From contig JADJWD010000005.1 of NCBI GenBank assembly GCA_016716535.1, positions 1-64,000 of the forward strand: a stretch of DNA of 64,000 nucleotides, read 5' to 3'. Positions 50,800-59,999 of the stretch are shown piece by piece. A model generated the notes under the pieces. It worked only from the letters and a program-made list of their open reading frames with translations. It did not search any database and was not told where the DNA came from. The stretch's first letter is position 1. Every line of letters starts with the position of its first letter. The DNA is from Betaproteobacteria bacterium (GTDB lineage: Bacteria; Pseudomonadota; Gammaproteobacteria; Burkholderiales; Burkholderiaceae_C). The position numbers and the translations under genes were made by a program.

Positions 50800-50817
50800 A
50801 AGCAGCTACCGGACCAG
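50800..50817 (-). promoter_or_regulatory. Sigma-54-like promoter of the PEP-CTERM gene
   Basis: On the minus strand CTGGTCCGGTAGCTGCTT contains GG and GC ten bases apart, as required for -24/-12 elements (consensus YTGGCACG-N4-TTGCW, 10 of 13 matches). Transcription would start near 50790, giving a leader of about 27 bases with a good ribosome binding site. PEP-CTERM genes of floc-forming betaproteobacteria are known to depend on RpoN and the PrsK/PrsR pair. Confidence 0.5.
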
Positions 50818-50901
50818 GCTTTCAAATCAAGTACTTAGTGTCGCTGGGCAGCATGGATGTAAGGCACATCGACTGCGAACTCGGTCACGGCCCAAGCGGT
50901 G

Positions 50902-52173
50902 CTACACCAGCACCTCGACACCTCCCGGATGCCCCAGGAACCCCTGCGGGCTCGCGCTGGCGCCGTAGGCGCCGGACTGGAAGATCACCGCCAGGTCGCC
51001 GACTTCGGCCACCGGCAGCTCCATGCGGTCGGCCAGGATGTCCAGCGGCGTGCACAGCGGGCCGACGATCGAGGCCGTCTCGGTGGCGACACCGGCGCCC
51101 ATCCGGTTGCCGATCGCCACCGGGTAGTTCTTGCGCACCACCTGGCCGAAGTTGCCCGACGCCGCGAGGTGGTGGTGCAGCCCGCCGTCGGCGACGAGGA
51201 ACACCTGGCCGCGCGACACCTTGCGGTCGACGATGCGCGTCACGTACACGCCGGCCTCGCCGACGAGATAGCGGCCGAGCTCGATGACGAAGCTGGCGCG
51301 CGGCATCTCGTCGCGCGCGCGCTGCTGCAGCGCGCGCAGGTTCTCGCCGATCGGCGCCAGCTCCAGCCGCGTCTCGCCGGGGAAGTACGGGATGCCGAAG
51401 CCGCCGCCGAGGTTGAGGAAGCGGATGTCGAGCTTCGCGTCGGCGGCCAGGCGCAGCGCCAGCTCGTAGCTCTGGCGCTGCGCGTCGCAGATGCTCTCGG
51501 CGCGCAGGTTCTGCGAGCCCGAGAAGAGGTGGAAGCCCTCGAACGACAGCACGCCGGCGCCGGCCGCGGCGATGGCGGCCAAGAGCGCCGGCACCTGCTC
51601 GACATCGACGCCGAACTGCTTCGGCCCGCCGCCCATCTTCATGCCCGAGCCCTTGAGCTCGAAGTCGGGGTTGACGCGCACGGCCACGCGCGCCGGCAGT
51701 CCGAGTTCACGCGCCGCCGCCGCCAGCACCGGCAGCTCGCGCATCGACTCGACGTTGACGAGCACGCCGGCGGCCACCGCCTGGCGCAGCTCGGGGTCGC
51801 GCTTGCCCGGCCCGGCGAAGCTGACCTCGGCCGGGTCGGCACCCGCGTCGAGCGCCACCTTCAGTTCGCCGGCCGAGGCGACATCGATGCCGTCGACGAG
51901 CCCGGCCATGAAGCCGACCAGCGCCGGCATCGGGTTGGCCTTCATCGCGTAGTGCAGCTTCGCGCCCGCCGGCAACGCCGCGCGCAGCTCGGCGACACGC
52001 GCGCGCAAGAGGCCGCGGTCGTAGGCGTAGAACGGCGTGCGGCCGACCTGCGCCGCGAGCCGGCTCAGCTTCATGCCGCCGACGACGAGTTCGCCGTCGC
52101 GCACGGCAAACTGGTTCATCGGCGCGTGCACCGGGCGGGCGGGGCTCGGGTTCGGGCTCGGGCTCGTGGTCAT
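50902..52173 (-). CDS. PLP-dependent decarboxylase, exosortase A system-associated
   Basis: Fold-III PLP enzyme of the ornithine/diaminopimelate decarboxylase superfamily, 423 residues. The PLP lysine is Lys78 in HYAMKANP. Other features are VDIASAGE-like GIDVASAGELKVAL, HLFSGSQN, FLNLGGGFGIPYF and the C-terminal GDLAVIFQSGAYGAS. It matches the exosortase-A-associated decarboxylase type (TIGR03099), always paired with the ligase upstream. The substrate is unknown; a role in exopolysaccharide-linked modification is suspected. ATG 52173 overlaps the ligase stop by 4 bases. Confidence 0.88.
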   Translation of the reverse strand: MTTSPSPNPSPARPVHAPMNQFAVRDGELVVGGMKLSRLAAQVGRTPFYAYDRGLLRARVAELRAALPAGAKLHYAMKANPMPALVGFMAGLVDGIDVASAGELKVALDAGADPAEVSFAGPGKRDPELRQAVAAGVLVNVESMRELPVLAAAARELGLPARVAVRVNPDFELKGSGMKMGGGPKQFGVDVEQVPALLAAIAAAGAGVLSFEGFHLFSGSQNLRAESICDAQRQSYELALRLAADAKLDIRFLNLGGGFGIPYFPGETRLELAPIGENLRALQQRARDEMPRASFVIELGRYLVGEAGVYVTRIVDRKVSRGQVFLVADGGLHHHLAASGNFGQVVRKNYPVAIGNRMGAGVATETASIVGPLCTPLDILADRMELPVAEVGDLAVIFQSGAYGASASPQGFLGHPGGVEVLV

Positions 52174-53825
52174 GTGCGTGCCGTCTCGTTCGTGGCGGCG
52201 GCCGGCGCTGCCGGTGCCGACGCCTCGGCGCCGTCGTGCTGCTCCACCCAGCGCGTGGCGAGCAGCTTGCGATCGATCTTGCCGTTCGGGTTGCGCGGCA
52301 GCGGCCCGGCCATCGGCTCGATGCCGTGCGGCACCATGTACGCGGGCATCAGGCGCTTGCACTCGGTCAGCAGCGCCGCCACGTCGAGCGCCGCGCTGCC
52401 GTCGGGCGCGGTGGCGATGACCTGGATCGCCTGGCCGAGCGCCGGGTGGTCGACGCCGAAGGCGACACATTCGCCGACCTGCTTCGTCGCGTACAGCACC
52501 TCTTCGACCTCGGTCGGGCTGACGCGGTAGCCCGAGGTCTTCATCATCTCGTCGCGCCGGCCGATGAAGTAGAGATATCCCTCGGCGTCGCGCCGCACCG
52601 TGTCGCCGGAGAAGACGGCGATCTCGGGCAGCATCAGCCCGTGCTCGCGCCCGCCGATGCCGGCTGGCAGCGGCCGGTAGCGCTCGGCGGTCTTCTCGGC
52701 GTCGCCCCAGTAGCCCATGCCGACGAGCGCGCCGCGGTGCACGAGTTCACCCGGCTCGTCGGGCGCGCACTCGCTGCCGTCTTCGCGCAGCACCAGGATC
52801 TCGGCATTCGGGATCGCGCGGCCGATGCTGTCGGGCCGGCGGTCCACTTCCTCGGGCGGCAGGTAAGTCGAGCGGAAGGCCTCGGTCAGGCCGTACATCA
52901 AAAAGGGCTTGGCCGACGGCGCACGCTCGCGCAGCGCGTTCAGCGTCTCGCGCGGCATGCGCCCGCCGGTGTTGGCGAAGTAGCGCAGGTGCTCGTCGAT
53001 CGCCTGCGGCCACGCCAGGCCGGTGAGCTGGATGTACAGCGGCGGCACCGCGGTGAGGCCGGTGACGCGCTCGCGCTCCATCGCCTTGAGCACATCGCGC
53101 GGCAGCAGGTAGTTCAGCAGCACGACGCGCGCGCCGCTGTGGAACGCCGTCGTCAGCTGGCTGAAGCCGGCGTCGAACGACAGCGGCAGCGCCGCCAGCA
53201 GCGTGTCGCCGCCGTGGTTGCCGAGGTAGCCGGCGACGCTTTTCGCGCCGGCGACCATGTTCCGGTGCGACAGCACGACACCCTTCGGCCGGCCGGTGCT
53301 GCCGCTCGTGTAGAGGATCGCCAGCATGTCGGTGTCGATGACGCGGTGCGCCGCGCGCGCTGGCGCGGCGATGAAGTCGGCCCAGCGCGTCGACGTGAGG
53401 CCGGGCATCGCGGGCGCGGGCTCGTCGCCGGTGACGACGACGTGGCGCAGCTCCGGGCATTGCGCCAGCACCGGCTGCAACAACGCCAGCCGGTCGGGCG
53501 ACGTGACGAGCAGCCGCACGCCGCAGTCGCGCAGGATGTAGCCGACCTGCTCGGGCTTGAGCAGCGGGTTCAGCGGCACGAACACCGTGCCGGCGGCGGC
53601 GCTGCCGAAGCAGGCGGCCACCATCTCGGCGCGCTTCTCGAGATAGACGGCGACGCGTTCGGCGCGCTGCAACTTCAGCGCCGCGAGGCCGTGCGCGACC
53701 GCGGCGACGAGCGCGTCGAGCGCGCCGTAGGCCAGGTGCTGGTCGCCGTGCGTCAGCGCGATGGCCTCGGGCCGGCGCGCGGCGCTTGCGCGGACGAGGT
53801 CGGAGAGCAGGTGGGTGTCGGTCAC
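52170..53825 (-). CDS. Acyl-CoA ligase (AMP-forming), exosortase A system-associated
   Basis: ANL-superfamily adenylating enzyme, 551 residues from GTG 53825. Motifs: ILYTSGSTGRPKGVVLSH (A3, P-loop), MYGLTEAFRST (A5), FSGDTVRRDAEGYLYFIGR (A7/A8 region) and the catalytic Lys near the end in PRNPNGKIDRKLL (A10). It fits the exosortase-A-associated ligase group (TIGR03098). No ATG precedes the conserved N-terminus, so a GTG start at 53825 (VTDTHLLSDLVRASA) was chosen. It is divergent from yajC across about 270 bases. Confidence 0.88.
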   Translation of the reverse strand: MTDTHLLSDLVRASAARRPEAIALTHGDQHLAYGALDALVAAVAHGLAALKLQRAERVAVYLEKRAEMVAACFGSAAAGTVFVPLNPLLKPEQVGYILRDCGVRLLVTSPDRLALLQPVLAQCPELRHVVVTGDEPAPAMPGLTSTRWADFIAAPARAAHRVIDTDMLAILYTSGSTGRPKGVVLSHRNMVAGAKSVAGYLGNHGGDTLLAALPLSFDAGFSQLTTAFHSGARVVLLNYLLPRDVLKAMERERVTGLTAVPPLYIQLTGLAWPQAIDEHLRYFANTGGRMPRETLNALRERAPSAKPFLMYGLTEAFRSTYLPPEEVDRRPDSIGRAIPNAEILVLREDGSECAPDEPGELVHRGALVGMGYWGDAEKTAERYRPLPAGIGGREHGLMLPEIAVFSGDTVRRDAEGYLYFIGRRDEMMKTSGYRVSPTEVEEVLYATKQVGECVAFGVDHPALGQAIQVIATAPDGSAALDVAALLTECKRLMPAYMVPHGIEPMAGPLPRNPNGKIDRKLLATRWVEQHDGAEASAPAAPAAATNETART

Positions 53826-54094
53826 GTCGCGAAGCGGGTGCGAGGGCAAACCGGAAGTGTCGGGCACGCAGGGCGCGGATCGCTTGCTGCAGGGGGCCGC
53901 GATCGGCCAGGAATCGGCCAACAAGTTGCGTCTTCGCTGTTCTGGCGCCCGCCCGCGGCGGCCGTTCGGCCTGCGCACCCCGGGGTCATGGCCCCCGGCG
54001 CGACTAAAATCACGCGCTTCGGCCGGCCGCCGGCCCCGCCTCCCACCGTCATCGCGACCCGCTGCCATTCGGCAGTGGCCAAGGACTCCCAGCC
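53826..54094. other. Divergent promoter region between ligase and yajC
   Basis: Contains TAAAAT (54005-54010), a good -10 for yajC with no clear -35, and AAGGA at 54081-54085 as its ribosome binding site. No gene is visible. Confidence 0.45.
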
Positions 54095-54412
54095 GTGATC
54101 ATCTCCCCCGCCTACGCCCAGGCCGCCTCCGGCGGCGCCGAATCGTCGCTCGTCAGCCTGCTGCCGCTGGTGCTGATGTTCGTGGTGCTGTACTTCATCA
54201 TGATCCGCCCGCAGATGAAGAAGCAGAAGGAGCACAAGGCGATGGTCGAGGCGCTGGCCAAGGGCGACGAGGTCGTCATCGCCGGCGGCGTGCTCGGCCG
54301 CGTCGCCAAGCTCGGCGACAGCTACCTGAGCGTCGAAGTGGCCAACGGCGTCGAGCTGCAGGTGCAGCGGGCCTCGGTGATCCAGGTGCTGCCCAAGGGC
54401 ACCTACAAGTGA
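54095..54412 (+). CDS. yajC: Preprotein translocase subunit YajC
   Basis: Small inner-membrane partner of SecDF, 105 residues, GTG start behind AAGGA. A single membrane helix (about 23-42: LLPLVLMFVVLYFIMIRP) is followed by RPQMKKQKEHKAMVEAL and GDEVVIAGGVLGRVAKLGD. It is the first gene of yajC-secD-secF. Confidence 0.96.
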   Translation: MIISPAYAQAASGGAESSLVSLLPLVLMFVVLYFIMIRPQMKKQKEHKAMVEALAKGDEVVIAGGVLGRVAKLGDSYLSVEVANGVELQVQRASVIQVLPKGTYK

Positions 54413-54503
54413 CGCCCGCGGGCGGCCGCGGGCCCCGTTGCCCCGGCCGCCACGATGGCAACGGCACCGGCGCGTGCCGCTCACCGACCTCCAGGAAAGC
54501 CGA

Positions 54504-56366
54504 ATGAACCGCTACCCGTGGTGGAAGTACACGATCCTGGCCGTCGCGCTGGTGATCGGGCTGCTTTTCACGCTGCCCAACTTCTTCGGCGAGGCGCCGG
54601 CCGTGCAGGTCAGCGGCGGCAAGGCGACGGTGAAGGTCGATGCCGCCACCGCCGATCGCGTCAGCCAGGTGCTGGCTGCCGGCGGCGTGAAGGCCGACTT
54701 CGTGCAGTTCGACGGCACCTCGGTGCGCGCGCGCTTTGCCGACACCGACACGCAGATCAAGGCCAAGGACCTGATCGCCAAGGCGCTGAACCCCGACCCC
54801 GCCGACCCGCGCTACATCGTCGCGCTGAACCTGCTGTCGCGTTCGCCGGCGTGGCTGGCGAGCATGCGCGCGCTGCCGATGTACCTGGGCCTGGACCTGC
54901 GTGGCGGCGTGCACTTCCTGATGCAGGTGGACATGCGCGCGGCGCTGAAGCAGGCGGTGGACACCTACGCCAGCGACGCGCGCACGGCGCTGCGCGAGAA
55001 GCGGCTGCGCTTTTCGGGCATCACGCGCGAGCCCAACGGCCTGACGGTGGGCTTCCCCGACAACGCCGCGGCCGAGGCGGCGCGCGCCGTGCTCGCCGAC
55101 CGGCTGCCTTCGGTGCAGTGGGCGACCGAGAGCGCCGGAGAAGGCAGCTCGGTGCGGCTGGTCGGCCGGCTGGCGGCGCCGGCCGTCACCGAGATCCAGT
55201 CGCAGGCGCTCAAGCAGAACATCGAGACGCTGCACAAGCGCGTCAACGAGCTCGGCGTCGCCGAGCCGGTGATCCAGCAGCAAGGTGCCGACCGCGTCGT
55301 CGTGCAGCTGCCCGGCGTGCAGGACACGGCGCGCGCCAAGGACATCATCGGCCGCACCGCGACGCTGCAGATCCGCCTCGTCGAGCCCGACACCGCTGCG
55401 GCGGCCGAACTGGTGCCCACGCGCGAGCGCGACGGCAGCGTGCGCCAGGTGGGCCTGAAACGCGAGGTCGTCGCCACCGGCGACCAGCTGAAGAACGCCT
55501 CGGCGACGATCGACCAGGACCAGCGCCCGGCCGTCAGCGTGCGGCTGGACGACGTCGGCGGCCGTGCGATGCGTGCCGCGACGCGCGAGAACATCGGCAA
55601 GCTGATGGCGATCGTCCTGTACGAAAAGGGCAAGGGCGAAGCGATCTCGGTGGCGACGATCCAGGGCGAGTTCGGCAGCGACTTCCAGATCACCGGCGCC
55701 TTCACGCCGCAGGAGACGGCCGACCTGGCGCTCTTGACGCGCGCCGGCTCGCTGGCTGCGCCGATGGAGATCATCGAAGAGCGCACGATCGGCCCGAGCC
55801 TCGGCGCCGAGAACATCGCCAAGGGCTTCAACAGCGTCGCCTACGGCTTCGCGGCGATCGCCGTGTTCATGTGCGCGTACTACCTGCTGTTCGGCGTGTT
55901 CAGCACGGTGGCGCTGGCATTCAACCTGCTCTTGCTCGTCGCGGTGCTGTCGATGCTGCAGGCGACGCTGACGCTGCCGGGCATCGCGGCGATCGCACTG
56001 ACGCTCGGCATGGCGATCGACGCCAACGTGCTGATCAACGAGCGCGTGCGCGAAGAGCTGCGCAACGGCATGGCGCCGCAGCAGGCGATCGCCGCCGGCT
56101 ACGAGCGCGCCTGGGGCACGATCCTCGACTCCAACATCACGACGCTGATCGCCGGCGTCGCGCTGCTGGCCTTCGGCTCGGGGCCGGTGCGCGGCTTCGC
56201 GGTCGTGCACTGCCTGGGCATCCTGACCTCGATGTTCTCGGCGGTGGTGTTCTCGCGCGGCCTCGTGAACCTGTGGTACGGGCGGCAGAAGCGGCTGAAG
56301 GGCGTGTCGATCGGCCAGGTCTGGCGGCCCGACGACGGCGGCGCCAAGCCGCTGGCCGAATCGTGA
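54504..56366 (+). CDS. secD: Protein translocase subunit SecD
   Basis: SecDF subunit that uses the proton gradient to complete protein export. It has 620 residues: N-terminal helix (about 8-28), a large periplasmic P1 domain (LGLDLRGGVHFLMQVDM, KRVNELGVAEPVIQQQGADRVVVQLPG), then five C-terminal helices (LPGIAAIALTLGMAIDANVLINERV). ATG 54504 was chosen because MNRYPWWKYTIL is the family start; the in-frame extension upstream is Arg/Pro-rich. It lies 91 bases after yajC. Confidence 0.96.
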   Translation: MNRYPWWKYTILAVALVIGLLFTLPNFFGEAPAVQVSGGKATVKVDAATADRVSQVLAAGGVKADFVQFDGTSVRARFADTDTQIKAKDLIAKALNPDPADPRYIVALNLLSRSPAWLASMRALPMYLGLDLRGGVHFLMQVDMRAALKQAVDTYASDARTALREKRLRFSGITREPNGLTVGFPDNAAAEAARAVLADRLPSVQWATESAGEGSSVRLVGRLAAPAVTEIQSQALKQNIETLHKRVNELGVAEPVIQQQGADRVVVQLPGVQDTARAKDIIGRTATLQIRLVEPDTAAAAELVPTRERDGSVRQVGLKREVVATGDQLKNASATIDQDQRPAVSVRLDDVGGRAMRAATRENIGKLMAIVLYEKGKGEAISVATIQGEFGSDFQITGAFTPQETADLALLTRAGSLAAPMEIIEERTIGPSLGAENIAKGFNSVAYGFAAIAVFMCAYYLLFGVFSTVALAFNLLLLVAVLSMLQATLTLPGIAAIALTLGMAIDANVLINERVREELRNGMAPQQAIAAGYERAWGTILDSNITTLIAGVALLAFGSGPVRGFAVVHCLGILTSMFSAVVFSRGLVNLWYGRQKRLKGVSIGQVWRPDDGGAKPLAES

Positions 56367-56403
56367 GCGCGGCGGCCTGCACGGCCTGAAGGGAAACTGA
56401 TCG

Positions 56404-57477
56404 ATGGAGTTCTTCCGCATCCGCCGCGACATCCCGTTCATGCGCCACGCGCTGGTGCTGAACGTCATCTCGTTCGTCACCTTCGCGCTGGCGGTGTTCT
56501 TCCTCGCGACGCGCGGGCTGCACCTGTCGATCGAATTCACCGGCGGCACGCTGATGGAGGTGGAGTACGCGCAGCCGGCCGACATCGCGCGCACCCGCAC
56601 CGCCGTCGACACGCTGAACCTCGGCGAAGTGCAGGTGCAGAACTTCGGCACTTCGCGCGACGTGCTGATCCGGCTGCCGGTGCGCGCACAAGCTCAGGCG
56701 GCGGCGCAAGGGCAGGCCGCGGCGGATGGCAAGAGCGCCGACCTCGCGACGCAGGCATTCGCCGCGCTGTGCGTCGCCGAGCAGGGCCAGACCGGCACGC
56801 GCCAGTACACGACGCCGCAAGGCGAGCAGACGAGCCGCGCCTCGTGCACGCGCGCCGACGGCAGCGAGCCGCTGGTGCTGAAGCGCACCGAGTTCGTCGG
56901 GCCCTCGGTCGGCGCCGAACTGGCGCGCGACGGCGCGCTGGCGCTGGCCGTCACGGTGCTCGGCATCATGATCTACCTCGCCTTCCGCTTCGAGTGGAAG
57001 TTCTCGGTCGCCGGCATCGTCGCCAACCTGCACGACGTGGTCATCATCCTGGGCTTCTTCGCCTTCTTCCAGTGGGAGTTCTCGCTGGCAGTGCTGGCGG
57101 CGGTGCTCGCGGTGCTCGGCTACTCGGTCAACGAGTCGGTGGTCATCTTCGACCGCGTGCGCGAGACCTTCAGGAAGTTCCGCAAGCTGACCACGCCGCA
57201 GGTCATCGACCACGCGATCACCAGCACCATCAGCCGCACCGTCATTACGCACGGCAGCACGCAGATGATGGTGCTGTCGATGCTGATCTTCGGCGGGCCG
57301 ACGCTGCACTATTTCGCCGTCGCGCTGACGATCGGCATCCTGTTCGGCATCTACTCGTCGGTCTTCGTCGCCGCGGCCATCGCGATGTGGCTGGGCGTCA
57401 AGCGCGAGGATCTGGTGCCTGCCGGGGCCGGGCGCGAGCGCGACCCGTCGGACCCGAATGCCGGGGCCGTGGTGTAG
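56404..57477 (+). CDS. secF: Protein translocase subunit SecF
   Basis: Partner of SecD, 357 residues with six helices. Family motifs are LSIEFTGGTLMEVEY, RTEFVGPSVGAELARDG, VLGYSVNESVVIFDRVRE and ITHGSTQMMVLSMLIFGG. The periplasmic loop carries an insertion of about 45 residues (Ala/Gln-rich, then two Cys: ALCVAEQ, RASCTRA) relative to E. coli SecF, possibly a disulphide-bridged addition. It lies 37 bases after secD. Confidence 0.95.
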   Translation: MEFFRIRRDIPFMRHALVLNVISFVTFALAVFFLATRGLHLSIEFTGGTLMEVEYAQPADIARTRTAVDTLNLGEVQVQNFGTSRDVLIRLPVRAQAQAAAQGQAAADGKSADLATQAFAALCVAEQGQTGTRQYTTPQGEQTSRASCTRADGSEPLVLKRTEFVGPSVGAELARDGALALAVTVLGIMIYLAFRFEWKFSVAGIVANLHDVVIILGFFAFFQWEFSLAVLAAVLAVLGYSVNESVVIFDRVRETFRKFRKLTTPQVIDHAITSTISRTVITHGSTQMMVLSMLIFGGPTLHYFAVALTIGILFGIYSSVFVAAAIAMWLGVKREDLVPAGAGRERDPSDPNAGAVV

Positions 57478-57511
57478 AGTGAGACTGAATATCACCTAGA
57501 AAAGCCGCACG

Positions 57512-59953
57512 ATGCCGCCGACCCTCTCGCCCGATGCCCTGGCCGGCCAGGCGCGGCGGCGGTATGTCGAAGAGCTCGTCAAAGGTCTGGTGCACGTCGT
57601 CCAGGCCAGCATCGACGGCGCGCGCATCCTCTTCGACAAGCCCTGCGAGCACGCGGTCTTCATGCGCCGGCGCGAGCTGGTGCAAACGCTGGGCAACAAC
57701 GCGCAGACCTGGCACCGCGGCATCGTCGGCGGGCTGCGCCAGGCGATCGGCCAATCGGCGACGCGCGGCACCGAGCTGTCGCTGGCCGGCATCAAGCGCG
57801 ACGACCTGACGCTCGTCAGCGACGACACGATCGAGCGCGAGATCATCACTTCGCGGCTGGCGCTGGCGATCATGGACCGCGCCTCGTGGGAGTTCGCCGA
57901 CCTGCGCTCGCGCGTCGCGCACCTCGAGGGCCGCTCGGAGATCGACGCGCACGACGTGATGCGCGCGCACGTGCTGGCGCGCATCGTCTTCGAGGCCTGG
58001 CGCGCCGCCGGCCTGTCGCTGGAGAGCTGGCGCGAGCTGGCCGCCGTGCTGCACGAGGAGTTCGCGCTGCTCGTCGAGGAGGCCTACCACGAGACCAACC
58101 GCTGGCTCGTCGAGCAGCGCGTGCTGCCCGAGGTGGACCTGCGGCCGTTCATCAAGCGCTCGCGCACGCACCCGAACTCCGGCATCGGCTGGATGGGCGG
58201 GCCGTCGCAGCACGACAGCGAAAGCCTGGGCCTCGGTGCCGGGCCGACGATGCCCGGCGGCCCGTACAGCGCCCCCGGCGGCCCGTACAGCACGCCGGGC
58301 AGCTACGGCCGCGGCTATGTGGGCCACCGCGATGTCGGCGAAGAGACGCGGCTGATGACCCGCGCCGCGCCGCTGGCGCGCAACCGCGAGCACGCCGAGG
58401 CGGTGCTCGGGCGGCTGAACCGGCTGGTCGCGCGGCACGTGCCGGAGTTCGCCGGCGGTTATGTCGCGCAGGGCGGCCACGGCGGTCAGGGCGCTCAAGG
58501 CGGCGCGGCCGGCGGCGGTGCCGGCACGGTGCCGATGCCGGCGCGGCCGCTGTCGCCGGCGCTCGAGCGCGCCATCGACACCGCCGCGCAGGGCATCCGC
58601 CACCGGCTGCAGCCCACCGTCTACCAGGGCCGCGAAGAAGTCGTTGTCGTCACGACGCCGGCGCTGCTGGAGGAACTGCACCACCGCAAGCAGGCGCTGA
58701 AGAAGGCGGCCGCGACGCCCGAGGAGCGCGCGACGATCGAGATCGTCGCGCTCTTGTTCCAGAGCATCCTCACCGAAGACCGCATCCCGGCGGCTATCCG
58801 CGTCTGGTTCGCGCGGCTGCAGATGCCGGTGTTGCGCGTCGCGGTGGCCGAGCCCGACTTCTTCGCCACCGTCGACCACCCGGCGCGGCGGCTGATCGAC
58901 CGCATGGGCGCCTGCGTGATGGGCTTCGACAGCGGCGCCGGCGGCGCCGGCGTCGGCGATGCGCTCGAGCGCGAGGTCAAGCGCATCGTGCAGGTCGTCG
59001 AGGCGTACCCGGACACCGGCCGGCGCGTCTTCCAGACCGTGCTGACCGAGTTCGAGAAGTGGCTCGAGCACTACTTCAAGAACGAGAACGAGGCGACGAA
59101 GAAAGGCGTCTCGCTGGCCCAGCAGGTCGAGCAGCGCGAGACGCTGGCGATCCAGTACACGATCGAGCTGCGCCGCATGCTCAACGAGATGCCGGTGCAG
59201 GAGGGCGTGCGCCAGTTCCTGTTCCACGTCTGGGCCGACGTGCTGGCGACGACCGCGGTGCGCTACTCGGCGCAGGGCGAGCAGACGAAGACGATGAAGC
59301 GCGCCGCCGCGGATCTCATCTGGAGCGCGAGCGCGAAGGTCACGCGCGAAGAGCGCGCCGAGGTCATCCGCCGCCTGCCGCCGCTGCTGAAGGCGCTGCG
59401 CGAAGGCATGGCCTCGGCCGGCATGGACCAGGCCAAGCAGGACGAGCACATCCAGCAGTTGAACAACTCGCTGGCCGCGGCGTTCACCGCGAAGGCCGCG
59501 GTGATCCCCGACGAGAACCTGCGCGAGATGACCGAGCGGCTGGAGTCGCTCGAGGAACTGCTGCCCGACGTCGAGAACCTCGAGATCGACGAGTCGATGG
59601 TGCTCGACTTGTCGGGCCACCAGAGCAGCGAGTTGGAAGTGGTGCTCGAAGGCGGCTCGATGCCGACGCCGGCGATGGTGGCCTGGGCGCGCGAGCTGCA
59701 GGTCGGCAGCTGGTTCATGCTCGACCGCAACGGCCGCACCGAGCCGGTGCAGCTCGCCTGGCACGGCCTGCGCAAGCAGCTGTCGCTCTTCGTCACGCCG
59801 CAGGGGCGCTGCGTGCTGTTCCAGCAGCACCGGCTGGCGAGTTATCTGCAAGCCGGCCTGATCGTGCCGGCGCAGGACGAGTCGCTGACCGTGCGTGCGA
59901 CGCGCAGCGCGCTGGCCAAGCTCGACGTCGACGTCTCGCGGCTGCTGCACTGA
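57512..59953 (+). CDS. DUF1631 family protein
   Basis: 813-residue cytoplasmic protein of the proteobacterial DUF1631 family, function unknown. The N-terminal part (about 1-215) includes ASIDGARILFDKPCEHAVFMRRRELV. A Gly/Pro-rich linker (about 235-340) has a short tandem repeat PGGPYS-A/T. The C-terminal half contains IVALLFQSILTEDRIPAAIRVWFARLQMPVLRVAV and GSWFMLDRNGRTEPVQLAW, the latter like the PilZ-type barrel seen at the end of these proteins. It lies 34 bases after secF; a TAGAGT hexamer at 57474-57479 may provide its own promoter. Confidence 0.85.
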   Translation: MPPTLSPDALAGQARRRYVEELVKGLVHVVQASIDGARILFDKPCEHAVFMRRRELVQTLGNNAQTWHRGIVGGLRQAIGQSATRGTELSLAGIKRDDLTLVSDDTIEREIITSRLALAIMDRASWEFADLRSRVAHLEGRSEIDAHDVMRAHVLARIVFEAWRAAGLSLESWRELAAVLHEEFALLVEEAYHETNRWLVEQRVLPEVDLRPFIKRSRTHPNSGIGWMGGPSQHDSESLGLGAGPTMPGGPYSAPGGPYSTPGSYGRGYVGHRDVGEETRLMTRAAPLARNREHAEAVLGRLNRLVARHVPEFAGGYVAQGGHGGQGAQGGAAGGGAGTVPMPARPLSPALERAIDTAAQGIRHRLQPTVYQGREEVVVVTTPALLEELHHRKQALKKAAATPEERATIEIVALLFQSILTEDRIPAAIRVWFARLQMPVLRVAVAEPDFFATVDHPARRLIDRMGACVMGFDSGAGGAGVGDALEREVKRIVQVVEAYPDTGRRVFQTVLTEFEKWLEHYFKNENEATKKGVSLAQQVEQRETLAIQYTIELRRMLNEMPVQEGVRQFLFHVWADVLATTAVRYSAQGEQTKTMKRAAADLIWSASAKVTREERAEVIRRLPPLLKALREGMASAGMDQAKQDEHIQQLNNSLAAAFTAKAAVIPDENLREMTERLESLEELLPDVENLEIDESMVLDLSGHQSSELEVVLEGGSMPTPAMVAWARELQVGSWFMLDRNGRTEPVQLAWHGLRKQLSLFVTPQGRCVLFQQHRLASYLQAGLIVPAQDESLTVRATRSALAKLDVDVSRLLH

Positions 59954-59999
59954 GCCCGGCGCGGCGCAAGCGCCGGGCGGCCGAACGGGCCGCCGATCG

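Noticed and set aside
58255..58300. Short tandem repeat in the DUF1631 gene
   Set aside because: Two copies of a PGGPYS-encoding unit in a flexible linker; ordinary low complexity.
57398..59950. Minus-strand frame of 850 codons
   Set aside because: Antisense shadow of the DUF1631 gene; low-complexity His/Arg/Leu composition, no start signals.
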